Shown: positions 1-12,402 of the stretch, piece after piece
How positions within the stretch are numbered: position 1 is the stretch's first letter
How the letters are laid out: the number at the start of each line of letters is the position of its first letter
Assembly: GCA_038496445.1 (NCBI GenBank)
Contig: JALMLS010000075.1
Coordinates: forward strand, 62,001 to 126,000
Reading direction: 5' to 3'
Length of the DNA: 64,000 nucleotides
Source of the DNA: Trichosphaerium sp. ATCC 40318
Lineage: Eukaryota > Discosea > Flabellinia > Trichosidae
The notes under the pieces: model-generated
The model's input: only the letters and a program-made list of their open reading frames with translations
Databases searched by the model: none
Told to the model about the DNA's origin: nothing
Position numbers and translations under genes: made by a program

Positions 1-66
1 CAGCTTTCCAAATATCACGTGTTCCTTACAAGAATATCAGCTCTTATTTCTGTAAATAATAGGCAT

Positions 67-1617
67 ATGGCGGAGGAGGGAGACAATTCAAGCGTTAGAA
101 AAGCGCAATTAAAGCCATTGACAGTATTCAAAGGAACAGACAGCGCCATTGATAAAATAAACAACGCAGGAAACTTTATATTTGATCCGAATGGAAAGAA
201 CAACGATAATTACGTAGACAGGTAATTCGTTAGTGCCACGGCACTGTACATAGGTTAATACGCTTAGACTAATACGCACGCATCGCGCGAAAACGCCTGT
301 GGATGGTTTGGGTCAAGGTTTGCTTGGGCTCGGTAATAACTTGTACAAGGGTGTAACCGGCGTTGTAGTACGTTGGAAATGCGATAGCACTCTTGTGTTG
401 TGAAATTCAAATGTTACATAGACTGAACCTGTTCGTGGAGCATCAAAACAAGGCACTATGGGATTTATGAAAGGTCTAGGAAAAGGCCTAACAGGGTAGA
501 AAATTAAACAGAAATTACAAAAAAATAAGAAATTTAATTGTGTTATTTAGATTAGTGACGAAACCTGTTGCTGGTGTTGTTACATTGACTTGTCAAACAG
601 CTGAAGGTATTGTAAATACACCAAGGACAATTGCAAGGGCAACAGGGAGAAGAAGGAAGAGTAAGTTAAGGAATAGCACTAATTCAAGCAGAAAATCTGA
701 TTCAGTGTAGAGGATAAAAAAGGTGCTATTGATACGGACAAGGACGTATCAGATTCAAGCAGTGAATCGACTCTTCAAAACACTGATGTTCACTTTATAC
801 AACCGCTTATTTCAACCATAATTGCTAAAGGTAAGAAGAAGTTTATTTTTCTTAACTTTTTTCATTTTGTGCTAACAACAAAAAAGGCTTGGCCGTTCCT
901 AGTTTATTCTCAAAAAACGGAGACTATGCCAAGGTTACTGCTGTGAAAAATAAAATAACCAATGGAACACGTATAGACTTTAGAGCATATGATGTACATG
1001 TGTTGGGAAGCGTTCTCTTAGTATGATGAGCCTTTTAAATAGTCTTCTTTAACTTCTCATACGATTATAGATGTATTGTAGTGATTTGCCTGATTCTCTC
1101 ATTCCATCAAGGCTCTACCAAGATTGCATAGAAGTTGGCAAACAACTTAAAGATGCAAAGCAGGCAAACCAAGACAACGAAAAACTAATATCTAGCGTCA
1201 AGAAAATCCTTTCGCAAGTGCCATCTAAAAACGAAGTACGTCTGTCTTGTTTTGGTTTTACGTACTAACTATTACATAGACAGTATTCGCTTTGGTTATT
1301 TTAATGTTATACGAACTATCACAGGGGCTTAGCGACTCTAAAAAGAGACTAATGCAGCTATCAAAAGTTTGGGTAAAAAATAACCGGTTTTTACCTCTTG
1401 AACACGTGTTAACCGCGTGTAATGTTCTGCTGTGCTTACTTGGAACTAGGTTAATGTTCTTACATACAAGCTAGATGGAGACGAGAACGCAGCAAGCATG
1501 GCAACCTTGGACTATAACGAGAAAAGTGCTTGCCGTTTTTTGGCCTTTATTGTATCTAACTGTGATATTTTCTTCCCTGCTGAGGATATATCAACTACTA
1601 GTAGCGTGTCAATGTAG
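67..1617 (+). CDS. VPS13 C-terminal-like module joined to a RhoGAP domain
   Basis: Exons before about 660 read LGQGLLGLGNNLYKGVTGVV, EPVRGASKQGTMGFMKGLGKG and LVTKPVAGVVTLT, the glycine-rich pattern of the VPS13 C-terminal lipid-transfer region. A predicted intron at about 662-709 (GTAAGT...GTGTAG) leads in frame to a serine/acid linker and then a RhoGAP domain (IDFRAYDVHVLGSVL, SDLPDSLIPSRLYQ, RFLAFIVSNCDIFFPAED). RhoGAP domains speed GTP hydrolysis by Rho-family GTPases at membranes. Where the arginine finger should lie (usual GIFRVSG) the sequence reads LFSKNGD, so the finger seems lost. ATG at 67 is the first methionine of an exon open to the window edge, so the real start may lie outside. 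If the 662-709 intron is not spliced, the first part ends at the TAG at 707-709 and the RhoGAP part has no in-frame ATG. The exon join near 1370-1475 is not resolved. Confidence 0.6.
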
Positions 1618-1758
1618 AGTACAAGTTCGAATGTATTAATAAAGCGCAAGTGGGGGACTGTTTACTCTAAAACCGTTCGTTGAAAGACGTAACTTAAACC
1701 GCCTTGTAATTACAACGAAAAATACCTCAAGCATACTGTATTTCAAACGTTTTAAAGT

Positions 1759-4186
1759 ATGTTTAGTAGTAGCAGCTCATCTGACTCAGAAGACGAACTC
1801 CCACATGTACGTTAAAACAGCGCTTGTGTTTGTAGTAATATTACTTAGATAATAGTTAATGATGATGCTGACGCACCCAACAATGGCATTGTTAGTACGC
1901 CTCCTAGTTTTAATACATGATAGTAGCTTTAATCAGTATCTAACTATATATGTGTAGTACGACGTAGACTACATCTTGGAGGACGTCCAAACAAGTTCGA
2001 TGAGGAAAATATTTCTGGAGCCAGTGTATTTAATTTTTATTCCAAAATTGTGCGTTTACAGCGTGTAGGATATTCCAAACGGTCCAGTTGTACTTGTAGA
2101 GAGCACAAACTTCTGTTTGAACTTTTATCAATACGAATTATGTGTACGTGCGTTATAAACGCAGATAAGCACATATCGCATGCGCTAATAACGTCTTTAT
2201 AGTTTACAGACACCGACCTCGAATTCTACGTGAAGGTAACAGAAACACCCTCTATGATATCTTTTCGGCGTTGTTAACCGCTTACGCACCTTTTTTTACA
2301 TGAAACAACTTACAATAAGCGCAGGAAAATCCATTTCCAATTTTTAGCATTCAGCTCGCCAAAATACTCGAAATTAGGGATGTTGAATCAAATACAATGT
2401 CATTCGAAGTTGTAACGGCAGATAAAGTACAAAATAATTCCAACCGAATTTTTAGTCAGAAAAACTGACAGTTTTTTTTCCTTTTTCTTTTCGTTGCTGA
2501 CCAAGCGTTTGTAGGTGTTTCAACTTCGTTCTAATTTTCCGTACCATGAAACATGGCGTCGCGAGATAATAAAATGGACCAATATACATAAAGAAGAAGT
2601 TGATAACGCTGCGGAGGAAGAAGAGTTTGTTGTACGTCTTATGTTAATGAAAACATGCGCTTGGATTTTTCTCTCTTTCACATTTATTAATTTATTGATT
2701 AGCCTGGTGCTCCATATTATGAAGACATTGCTTACGTACCACCAGAGATGTTTTTACTCATTTGGGAAATGATTGGCCCAATTGATACGCTTCGCAATAT
2801 CTCCTTGGTAAATACAATTATTTTTTCAGCTGTCAAACACTTTCTAATGTTCTGTTTTAGGTATGCCGAACATGGAATTCTCACGCATCTTACCATAGCT
2901 TCGGTGTGCGTTTCTGGAAGCACCAGTACTTTAAACATTACGGTAAGACCAAAGAAAGTTAAAGATTTTTGTTAGAATATGTTTTTCAACGAAATTCATC
3001 ACACTGTTTTAGGCGAATATCCTCAAGGTTTAGATGATAGTATGTACTTTAGTTCAATACGTATGTCAATGAACTTATAATTTTATAGTATCTTGGAGTG
3101 AGCGCTTTAATAAACGCCGTAAGGTCGAGAAAGATCGTCTTTGGGATCACATTACGTTTAATTTCAACGATGATAATTTGTATGTTGCATCCAGTAAATC
3201 ACGTTTTGCAACATGGAGACCAAATATATGTACGCAAATATACACTATTATTATTAACATATATGAAGCATTGTGGTCCGGTAAATGGTACTACGAGGTA
3301 ATTCTTCGCGAGGATGTTAAAGAGCATCAACTTGGATGGTAAAAAATTAACCAAGCTGCTTTTATTTGACTTTGTTTTTCAGGTTGGGCCTAACTTGCAC
3401 ACCAAAGCCATTTGTACGTGTATTATTATGAGACAATTAATTTATATTATATAGGGCCTTACTCTGAAAGGAGTTGGTGACGATGATAACTCATGGGTAA
3501 TATTAACTTTTAAATTTATTTTTTTGGTTTTTTTTTGAAACCAGCGGCTTCTAATCTCCTTTATAGTCTTGGGATGCAAAGAGACAACAAACTTTCTTTA
3601 AAGAACAAGATGCAAAATTTGGCACAGACCAAAAGCCTGGCAAAAAGGGGTCTGTAATTGGCGTTTACATAGGTACTTTTTTATTGTTTTCCCGATTTCG
3701 GTTTTTATCATCAGTCGTGGATTGCACTCTTCTGCAGAGATATCAATCGTAGTATATTAAAAGTATTGAGCCTTTGTCTTACACGTGTGCTTAGATCTTG
3801 ACGAGCTGACTATAAGTTACTCATTGGATGGAAACTTTTTGGGCGTAGCTTTCAAAGGTAATTGCTTTTGTGGTTTCGATGAAATTCCATTTTCCCTGTG
3901 CTTATGTGTCAATGTATCTAGATATTAAACCCAACCTACCCGTTTACCCAGCATGCAGTGTTTATACTGAGACTATGGAGATTGAATTTGTTCTACACAG
4001 GACGCATCAAAAGTACCTACCTTTCCGTTGTTGCTTCTTTTTTCGTTTTTTTCAACATTGACTTATGTACCTTTTAGACATCCACCAGAAGATTATAAAT
4101 CAGTTGGACAAGGTATTCCAGAAAGTGGTATTTGTCTTGATACTTGCATTGGAAAAACTCATTTCGAGTCATACCGTAATAGGTAA
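1759..4186 (+). CDS. F-box-like and SPRY domain protein
   Basis: This is a many-exon gene. It starts with a serine/acid stretch (MFSSSSSSDSEDELPH). The middle has an F-box-like segment (PPEMFLLIWEMIGPIDTLRN, ISLVCRTWNSHASYHSFGVR). The C-terminal half is a SPRY domain: SGKWYYEVILREDVKEHQLG, then GLTLKGVGDDDNSWSWDAKR, GSVIGVYIDLDELTISYSLD and GNFLGVAFK, ending PNLPVYPACSVYTE and HPPEDYKSVGQG. F-box plus SPRY proteins normally bring a target recognised by SPRY to an SCF ubiquitin ligase; that role is inferred. The 1900-2500 stretch has several short exons whose frames I could not all join; it may hold a PH-like fold. The stop TAA at 4184-4186 directly follows the last SPRY exon. Confidence 0.6.
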
Positions 4187-4687
4187 GTGAATGGATTAGG
4201 TTTTTTTTGGTGAAATTTTTTCTATTCTATTCTATTTTCGTGGTCAAGTCCATTTCGGTCTTGTTTCAAATTTGGAGTCTGGCTTAAAGCAGGCCCTTGG
4301 GCCCGGCTCCTTGTCGAGCCACTTGTCAGTCTGGTACATGTACATCCAGCTGACTGTAATTTTTTATCACAATTTAATTTTTGGTTAAGGTACATGCAAC
4401 AATACAACTAAGCGAAAATAAACGATTATTTTATCTCACCTATTATACTTGACCGTTTTTGTGTCCACCACATGCACTTTGTGTTGTTTACCATAAGTTG
4501 ACAAACAAGCAGTTTTTACTTCTTTTTCCCATTTACCAAGCTTTATGTCATTACCCGAATATTTTTGGAATTTCAAAACACGTGAGTTTTTCATATTTAG
4601 CGTTAAGTGTAGCGAATAGAATTGACTTCGCACGATAGATTATCGTGACTTTTACGTGCAGATAGTGATTGCGTACTTGTCTACAAA
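4187..4687. other. Intergenic stretch, no gene seen
   Basis: This holds the 3' flank of the SPRY gene and the 5' flank of the MORN gene. A short CTATT repeat lies at about 4217-4236. A CACGTG hexamer occurs at about 4578. I see no supported coding exon. Confidence 0.4.
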
Positions 4688-5724
4688 ATGGCAGAAAGGT
4701 GCGGACGTGCCATTGTATATTGCTCACTAGTCGTAGTACAACATGGTCATTTGAAGGCTTCCTACAAAAACTTACGCCCACGAAAGCTGACTTTAACAGT
4801 CATACCGTTCGTGCTCCACCAAGGAAACCAAGGGATGGAGCTGTCAAAATTCTCGAGACCTCGAAAGGTAAATTACGCAAAATAGGCGATTTTACAGGCG
4901 CAGGTTCATTCTCATGGCGTAACGGAACTAAGTGAGAGTTTATCACCGATCAGAAAACAAGTCTACTTATGATGTTGTAGATTCACTGGTGAGTGGAGAA
5001 ATGGACAGCTGTACGAGGGTGAGATGACGTGGCCGGATGGAACAAAATACAATGGTGCGTAGCTGAAAAATGCAAATCTACAAAAAGTACAAAAGCGCCT
5101 AAACGAGTGCGTAGGCAAGTACAGAGACAACGAGATGTTCGGATACGGCAGTATTCACTACCCCAGCGGCAAAGTATACACAGGCTACGTTCGAGACGGG
5201 AAGAAAAATGGCGTTGGAACTACAACGTATCCGAACAAAAACGAATATCATGGCGAATGGAAAGACAACAAGCTTCAAGGTAGCGGAATGGCACTGATGG
5301 CAAGAGGAAGGAGATATGAAGGAGAATGGGTCAATAACAAGCCTAGCGGACGCGGCGTTATGACTTGGCCTGACGGTCGTCGATATGTTGGCGAATTCTT
5401 GTCGGGACGAAAAGAAGGTAATCAAAAAAAAACAGCAACAACTTTTTTACCTTTCCTTCACTATCACTTACGATCTTTGCACTAGGCTATGGTGTCATGA
5501 AATGGCCAAACGGCGATAAATACTGTGGCATGTGGCTCAATAATTGCATGCACGGTCAAGGGCTATTCTTTAACGCTGATCTTAACTCAGAGTACGAAGG
5601 TTTCCATAGACGCAATAAGTGTCATGGTAGAGGCATCTTAAGGGATCACACAGGATACAAGTTCAAAGTAAGATTCAGATCAGGGGATATAATAAAGAAA
5701 GAACGCTACCATGAACATGCTTAG
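4688..5724 (+). CDS. MORN-repeat protein (about eight repeats)
   Basis: The ATG at 4688 gives MAE, followed by a 32-nt intron (4699-4730, GTGCGG...CACTAG) that joins in frame to SRSTTWSFEGFLQKLTPTKA. From GAGSFSWRNG onward there are about eight MORN units of about 23 residues, for example FTGEWRNGQLYEG, VYTGYVRDGKKNGVG, YHGEWKDNKLQGSG, YEGEWVNNKPSGRG, YVGEFLSGRKEGYG and YCGMWLNNCMHGQG. MORN repeats bind phospholipids or act as scaffolds at membranes and in the cytoskeleton. Further introns lie at about 4871-4900, 4931-4980, 5055-5112 and 5418-5485. The protein is small with no enzyme domain. The tail is basic (DIIKKERYHEHA). An AATAAA lies about 40 nt after the stop. Confidence 0.8.
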
Positions 5725-5932
5725 AGAGCATCAAAGTCAGTTGTTAAGACGAAAGCCATTGTGCAAATAAAGGAATACGTTTACTACTTTTTACCAAGCA
5801 TTTTTGCGCCAATTGAATCCTTCTTTAAAGTCACATATCCTATAACCACATAGTGTTTGACCCCATAACTTCAAGTGATCATATGTAAGGCTTTTTTGCT
5901 GTGCTATTATCTGTGCAACAAAAGAGTGAGAT

Positions 5933-6380
5933 TTAAACCTCCAAACGAACTTGCAAAAACAGTACATTTTCAAACAGTGATTTCCAATGATCTACAGTAT
6001 CGTTATCTACAAAAAATAACCATCGTGTCCATATAAGGTACTGTGTTGCTTTACGAGCGCATTTTGTCCATGAAACACAAAAATCAGCGGACAAGTATTT
6101 TGTAATATAAACGCCAGTCAAAGCAATGACTTCCTTTCCTTTTTGGAACAATTAGTCAAACAAAAATAAACACTAAAAATAGATAACGGTATTTCTTGGT
6201 CACGTGCATACTATCAAACAAAAAGAAAGCTTAAGGTTTACCTGGTGGTATAGAAAAATGAGGTAATGGTATGTCAGGTACCAACCCCTTTTTACCAACA
6301 TGAAGTGTTGAATCCTTTGTTATCATTATACGATGGCTTGGCCATGCGTCTTTGTCATTAGGTTTGAATAAAAGGAGCAT
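5933..6380 (-). CDS. Small two-exon gene, unknown function
   Basis: Exon 1 (6380-6242) begins MLLLFKPNDKDAWPSHRIMI and ends HFSIPP. A 103-nt GT...AG intron (6241-6139) follows, and exon 2 (6138-5933) begins GKEVIALTGVYITKYLSADF and ends FENVLFLQVRLEV, stop. The two exons total 345 nt, exactly 115 codons, so the frame holds through the join. I do not recognise a family. There is no clear signal peptide; exon 2 is rich in aromatic residues (TRWLFFVDND). The two pieces have sensible composition and no other gene overlaps them, which is the main support. Confidence 0.45.
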
Positions 6381-7009
6381 GTTAAGCTTGTTTAGGACCG
6401 AGAAAGGACGTAAGGCAGCAGACTGTCGGATTCTTCTTTAGTATTAGTGATTTTGTTTAAAACTGCCAGAAATAGCCCACACAGTACTTACTCACATATA
6501 CCATGCATTTTAAAGTTATTTCGAGCCGTTGCTTCTTTGTACGTGAACGAATTCGTCTGTATTATTATTAGTGTTTTGAAATCATTATATGGGTACTAGA
6601 ATAAATTTTGCGCGTCTTGTAAGCTTTTCTACTCCCATTGGCGCTATGAAGCTAAACTAGTTATAATTTTAGTTTTAAATGATCAAGGCACCTGCATGTT
6701 CGCGTAAAATTCAATAGAGACGCTATAATAGATTAAATAAGATAAACAATTAACAATTTGCCCTACACAGTTCCATATTATCAGCTATCATATGTAGTAA
6801 CTCTACGGGTAAATCCAGAAACGACATTTAGTACTAGGTAGCAAACCGTTACAAATTCACTAAAAAATGATGCCCAAATAAGCAAGCGCTATATTTAAGC
6901 CTCTTGTAAGCTCAAGCAAACCTGTCACGGTGTTTTAACACCGACAAAGGGTTAACGTTTATTGTATGCAGTAGTCTTTGAAGCTTGGGTAGTAAGATTC
7001 AATGACAAA
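6381..7009. other. Intergenic AT-rich stretch
   Basis: I see no coding exon I can support on either strand. The stretch separates the start of the small minus-strand gene from the 3' end of the glutathione transferase, so it holds a promoter on one side and a terminator on the other. Confidence 0.4.
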
Positions 7010-7730
7010 CTATGGAGCAAACTTTCGATAAGCACCAACGAGAGTTTTTGTATCAATTCTGGTTTTCTTGACTGCCTCTGTGGACGCTATTGCGTCAAAC
7101 CATCCAAGAAGATGTGTATAAGACGTTGGAATTTCAAAGCCACGTAGTTCTTTCAGTACAACCATTGTACGCTCCAAAAAAGGAAAGCACATTACTTCAG
7201 CAAAACCTAGAGTTTTTCTTCCATTTACAAAAGGTGACGCCTGCCATTCTCCGCCCAATTTCTCATTGAGTTCTTTTAAAGCATCAAGTAGCTCGGTTTT
7301 GAGAGTTTTACGCGTTTCAGAGTTTGAAGTGCCCAAGAAGCGAAATATCTGCTTTCTTAGCTTGGTTTCAAACCAAGAAACCATACACTGTTGATTTACA
7401 ATGTCTAACGCGCCTTTGTTGAATTTTGTGTCCAGGTACTTTACAATAAGCTCTGATTGGCATAGAACCGTATCATCGTGCGTAATGAGAGGGACTGTGC
7501 GTTGTAAATAACCGAAATGACTACATTTTCGTGCCTGTTGATCTTGATGACTCCACTCTACCCTCTGCGCGTAAATAAAGTGCCTCGAATTCAATAGGCT
7601 TATTCCACAAATCGATTACGTTCAGATTGAATGGTACGTCTTTTAAACCAAGAGTAATCCATACACGTTGAGCAAACGGGCACGATAGCGGCTCTCCGTG
7701 ATAAAAATTTAGTGTGTCAGTCGCGCTCAT
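7010..7730 (-). CDS. Glutathione S-transferase-like protein
   Basis: The start is ATG at 7730, MSATDTLNFYHGEPLSCPFA, with the CPFAQRVWITL motif of an omega-like thioredoxin-fold domain (Cys at the active-site position). The second exon holds RTVPLITHDDTVLCQSELIV, matching the cis-Pro and the glutathione-binding ES motif (here QSE), then a helical C-terminal domain ending GAYRKFAP. Omega-type transferases carry out thiol transfer and dehydroascorbate reduction; the substrate here is unknown. The exon join near 7575-7530 is odd: the frame needs a 19- or 22-nt intron, because the more natural 41-nt GT...AG intron shifts the frame. The gene runs head to head with the C2/CLU gene, starts 70 nt apart. 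Confidence 0.75.
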
Positions 7731-7799
7731 TGTAAAATACGGTTTTTGGGAGAACTGACTTCATCTGACTGTAAATCAAGTTGACATCCACTGTGAGAA
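7731..7799. promoter_or_regulatory. Shared divergent promoter of 69 nt
   Basis: Only 69 nt separate the start codons of the glutathione transferase (minus) and the C2/CLU gene (plus). Both promoters must lie here or inside the 5' ends. I see no clear TATA box. Confidence 0.45.
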
Positions 7800-10700
7800 A
7801 TGGCAAGCACGGCTAGTGCCATTGTACGACTACTGATGGGAATGTACGCTCACTACGGGTAGTTAACAAAAACAGTAAGTACAGCAGGTGACAAACAGTC
7901 TGGCCTGCGGATTAATGTACTAGAAGCTGAGATATTTGGAAAGCAGAAAGCCTCATGTACGTTAAAAATTTGCAAAAAACGAAAGCTAATAACAGCTGTC
8001 AAACAGCTTACCACTGCGAAATAAGCGTCAAGGGCAAGAAAACAAGCGGCAAGAAATATAAAACAGAACAAGCACGCAAAGAAAATGGTATTATATGGCA
8101 CAAACCCATTATAATTCCAGCGTACGTGCGTCGTACAACCTCCACAATAGTCTAAAAAATCCTCAAGCGCCACACCGCCGTTTACATTCACAGTAGCTCT
8201 TAAACGCAAAGATAGCGTTGTAGGAAGCAAGAAAATAACTCTGTCAGGTTTTTCACCAGTGCTAGACGATAAAGAAGTCCTTTGTCGCTGGTACAAGCTA
8301 ACAAAAGGTAATGATACAAATACCACTTGTAAGGTGTTCCTATCGTTTGTTTGTGTACCTACAAAGGTACGTACACTTATTTCTACTATCCTACAATGTA
8401 CCATTGGTAATAGCATGACAGCACATTCGCACTACAAACCCGAAAAAGCAGCCGAAAATTGCTTGTTACCCTGACTTAAGATTGTTTTTTGTGAAGTTTT
8501 TTGACATCGGTGTTTCTTGAGTCTATGCTTAAGTAAATCTATAGGAGTCAGTGGCTAAGGAAATATCGCAAATGTATAAAAAACTGCTCAGTAGGCCTTT
8601 GAAGACACTGATTAAAGAATTTTTAGAAATGCCTGAAAATCAAATCATCAGTACGTTCAAAATACATATAATTGAGTAATAATATAACTATTAGGTAGCC
8701 CTGACCTCAACACACTTAAAAAATCTATAGATGCACCCGCAAGTTTCATTGCTGATGCGGTATTCTTTTTTATCTCTTTCAATGAAATATTGTTTAAAGG
8801 TATTGTTGAACGTTGATTTAGTACGAGGATGAATCAGATGACATGGTATACCCATCCTACGAGAGCGTAGAAGACTTTAATAATACATATACAGTAGTTA
8901 CAGGTAAGTTAGATAAGACAATATACCAAAATGTTTGTTAAAAGTGCTTGGTAAATACTTGCTTTTAATTTTGCTGACTTCTTAAGACAATGCTTCTGAT
9001 GATGAAGATACACCCACATGGAAAGGATTTGAGTCTGATACCCAGTTAAATTTATCCATAGACGAAGAAGACGTCAAATTTACAAACTCCGCACGTGGTT
9101 TATTATTCAGGTAACAAAGTTTACTTACAATCTTTTATTTTAGGCAGACTTTAATGAACGTTTTCAACAATTAATGACAGCACTTGATAACACTCATGTA
9201 CAAGGCTCAAATCTATTTGAGTGCTCTAAAATTAATAATGAGATCATATACCTAGCCGAAGGTACGATGAGTACCAATGCTTCGGAAAAAAAACAGAAAA
9301 GACTAAATTTGGAAAATAGACTTTATCGAATCTGCGCGAATGTACGGCCGTATAATTATTGCTGAGAGGTATTTAATATAGTAGCTTTATAAAAAACGTT
9401 AACAGAGCCAATTTTAGGTACTTGCCCGTTGAGCAGAAAACAATTAAACCAATAAATCTTGGTGGAGTTATAGGTGGCATGAAATATATTGTACATAATG
9501 TATGTATAATTCGTGGTTCAAGGGTTGAAAGAAAAATAGATTGATGTATTATTAGATACTATTTAAATTTGCTGTTGCACAGGATAAAATGTTTGGTACT
9601 GATGCCAACGCTGCAAAGGTATGCAACCTTCTTTTTTTTTACTTATTTGAACCAGCCGGTACAAGTCTCAAAACAGTTTTGTTAGGCTGCAGGACATGAA
9701 TTGAAGGGAATGTTAGCGTATCATAATTGCAATATGAAAGGCATACATTTCCCTTTAGTATGTCTGATTGACTATAGAGGATTTAGATTAGTAGCAATGG
9801 TACATGTTTTAAGTTCAGCGTGTTAATTAAGTTTTAACATTTTCTAGACTGTCTTGCCAATTGGTCCTGAAACCCTTGTAGTGGGTTCTTCGAATGCTGG
9901 AGAAACTGTTCATATTGAAGATAACGCTATACTAAATAAATTAAAAAAAGCTGGTAAAGCATTAAATCTAGCGCCACATAGAACTATAGGTACTTGAATT
10001 TGATTTGTTATCTTTGGGTTATCTGATTCCTTGGAGGTTTGCCTGAAGGTGTCATGATGCCTTCTGTGTGTGACATGGAAGGACACGTATGTATCATTAA
10101 TCTCTTTCCTCTTAATGTTACATAGCTTGCGAAAGACGGGCGGCGGTATCTCCTAGATTTCAGTCGAGTACAAACAAAATTTTATGAACATATTGTAATT
10201 TTGTTGTTAGGTACTTCCTCCAGAAAAGCCACACAAAGGTCCTCATACGAAAGGATACCCTCATTTATACTACATGCTGCGTTCGGAGTTTGTAAGGAAT
10301 CATCCAGAACCATTATGCCCTGATGGTAAGACAAAAAAAAAACCAGATGAGCCTTAACCATTTTCCTAGCTTATTCAAGTTTTCTTCCTTCTGAATGTAG
10401 GGATAAACATAACAAAGCAGTGGCAGAAGCGACTGGGTAAGTATAAATTACTAGTAACACGGCATCAAACAACCTCCTAGATTGTATTATTAACGTTGGG
10501 TAGGTACCTACATCAAATACTCATCCCAACATTCGCTAAAAAACTCGAATACAAAGTCCATCGCGCAAGAGATAATGGCATATTAAACGCATTTCCTGTA
10601 AAACGTGAGCTTCACTCAGTTGGTATAAACCTAAGGTACGTTTTTGTTCAATGTGATTATTTTAATCACGTGCCTAGGCATATGGGTAAGCTATATGCAA

Positions 10701-12229
10701 GCTGCACATGTAAAGATACAAGGCGAATTCTTTTGATTGAAATGACTTCAAGGACTTTGAAGTCTTGGTTTAAATTATTACTTCGTAATAAGATGAAACA
10801 GCTTAAACTTCCTCTAGAACAAGCCTATATTGCTCTTATTGTAAATCAGCTTAATATTCATTTTGGTAATGTATTGGAACAGAGTTCTTCCGGGAAGAAA
10901 GCTCATTTAGCTAATTTTGTTGCAAACAAAAGAAGAGATCAATGGAATACGTGTATATTGCCACGTTTGATGTCTTACTTTGGTGATATATTTTCAAATG
11001 AAAGTAGTGATAAGGATTTTAGCCTTTATGATACTATAACTCAGACAAACGATTGTCAAGTTCAAGTATTCGAAAAACTTGTAAAAAGCTTAGGTATTGT
11101 TATTCATCCAAACAAACTCAAAAAGGTTCGTTTTTGCACCCTTTAATTTGCTGTCATGTGTGTTGACATGCTGACTTTGTTTTACTTATTTTTATGTAGA
11201 TTAATAACGGTGTTTGGTGTAATCATAAGGTTAATAGTCTACTATCAATGCAAACATTCACAAGAGAAGGTAAGACAAAAACTTTTTAACCTTTTAAAGA
11301 GCAAAAAACTACTCATAATATCCGCATGAATTCACAATCTGAAATACATCTTGTTTTCTTTATAATAAAGGTTATAACCTACCGTTTGAAACCAAAATTT
11401 TTGTATTCAGGCGGCATCTCAAAACATGCTTAACCCTTTTTTTTTTGCAGATCTTGTTCGCATTGACATTATCATAAAACACATGAATATTATTGAACAT
11501 GCACGTGGATATTTGCATAAACTACAAGGAAAACTGGCATTGTCTAAAGGAGATAAGAAATCTGGAATAGAGCTTTTAGAAAAAGCTCAAGATGAGCTAG
11601 AACAAGTACTTGCTTCCAACCCTACAGCCAAAGGTATTTTTCTTATTTTTTTCTTGACTTTCTTTTTGTATTGTACCCACGTTCTAAATTCTTTGATCTA
11701 GTCACCTTGAGAAATTTGGCTGATGTTAAGACCAATCTTTACTTGTGCCATAAAGAAGAGATGGGTGAAAGTGATGACGATGCTTCAAAAGTTCAGGATA
11801 TTGAAGATTTATTTAAACTTGCACTTGAAAGCGATCCTAATGATACTCATACGTTGTATCAAGTATGTATTTTTTTTCTCTTAAACACCATCTGTACGCT
11901 TACGCTTTACTATATAGTTTGGGTACTTTATTAAACGCAATGATGTTACAAAAGCAGAGGTAAAAAATACTCTTAGGTTTTTTTTCCTAATTGTTGAATA
12001 GATCTTGTTCCTACGCTCGCTCTTGTCCAACCCAAGCCATAGCGCAGTGTTAACAGCTCTTATTGAATTACTAAGGAAAAATAACCAGGAACAGAGAGCA
12101 TCAGAATTACAAGTACGTTGAGTCTTAGTCTGTTCCAGAAAACAGTTCACCCTCTAAGTTTCTTACTTCTTTATGTTTTAGAAATGGGGAGGACAGGCCT
12201 ACGACCAAGAAGTACATGAAGAAGATTAA
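7800..12229 (+). CDS. C2 domain + CLU-like domain + TPR-like protein
   Basis: The start is MASTASAI, then a 39-nt intron (7824-7862) into a C2 domain: GLRINVLEAEIFGKQKAS, YHCEISVKGKKTSGKK, FTFTVALKRKDSVVGSKKI and CKVFLSFVCVPTK. Exons join in frame through ESVAKEISQMYKK and acid-rich segments to a CLU-like domain: DFIESARMYGRIIIAER, LIDYRGFRLVAMTVLPIGPE, AKDGRRYLLDFSRV, LPPEKPHKGPHTKGYPHLYY and ELHSVGINLRHMG. The C-terminus is helical and TPR-like (KLALSKGDKKSGIELLEKAQ) and ends AYDQEVHEED. CLU proteins bind mRNAs for mitochondrial proteins and control mitochondrial distribution; a C2 domain would add membrane or calcium binding. One C2 intron seems only 26 nt (about 8125-8150). That C2 and CLU parts are one gene rests on an in-frame join using a GTGAAG donor near 8494. 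Confidence 0.65.
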
Positions 12230-12402
12230 ATAAAGTAAGCGATGAAAACTGGCAAGAGGATGGTATCAACCAGACAAGTTTTAAAGGAAGCCGGAACTCG
12301 ATTTTAATAAACATATTTACAAAAAAAAAATTACAACAGCTATTTACAAACGTGAACAAACGAGTATCCTATACTTGCATTGCAGCATTTGGAGACATTA
12401 TT

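Noticed and set aside
7853-8416. A 187-codon open frame on the minus strand with hydrophobic stretches
   Set aside because: It is the antisense of the C2-domain exons, which join in frame and match a known fold; the minus frame has no such support.
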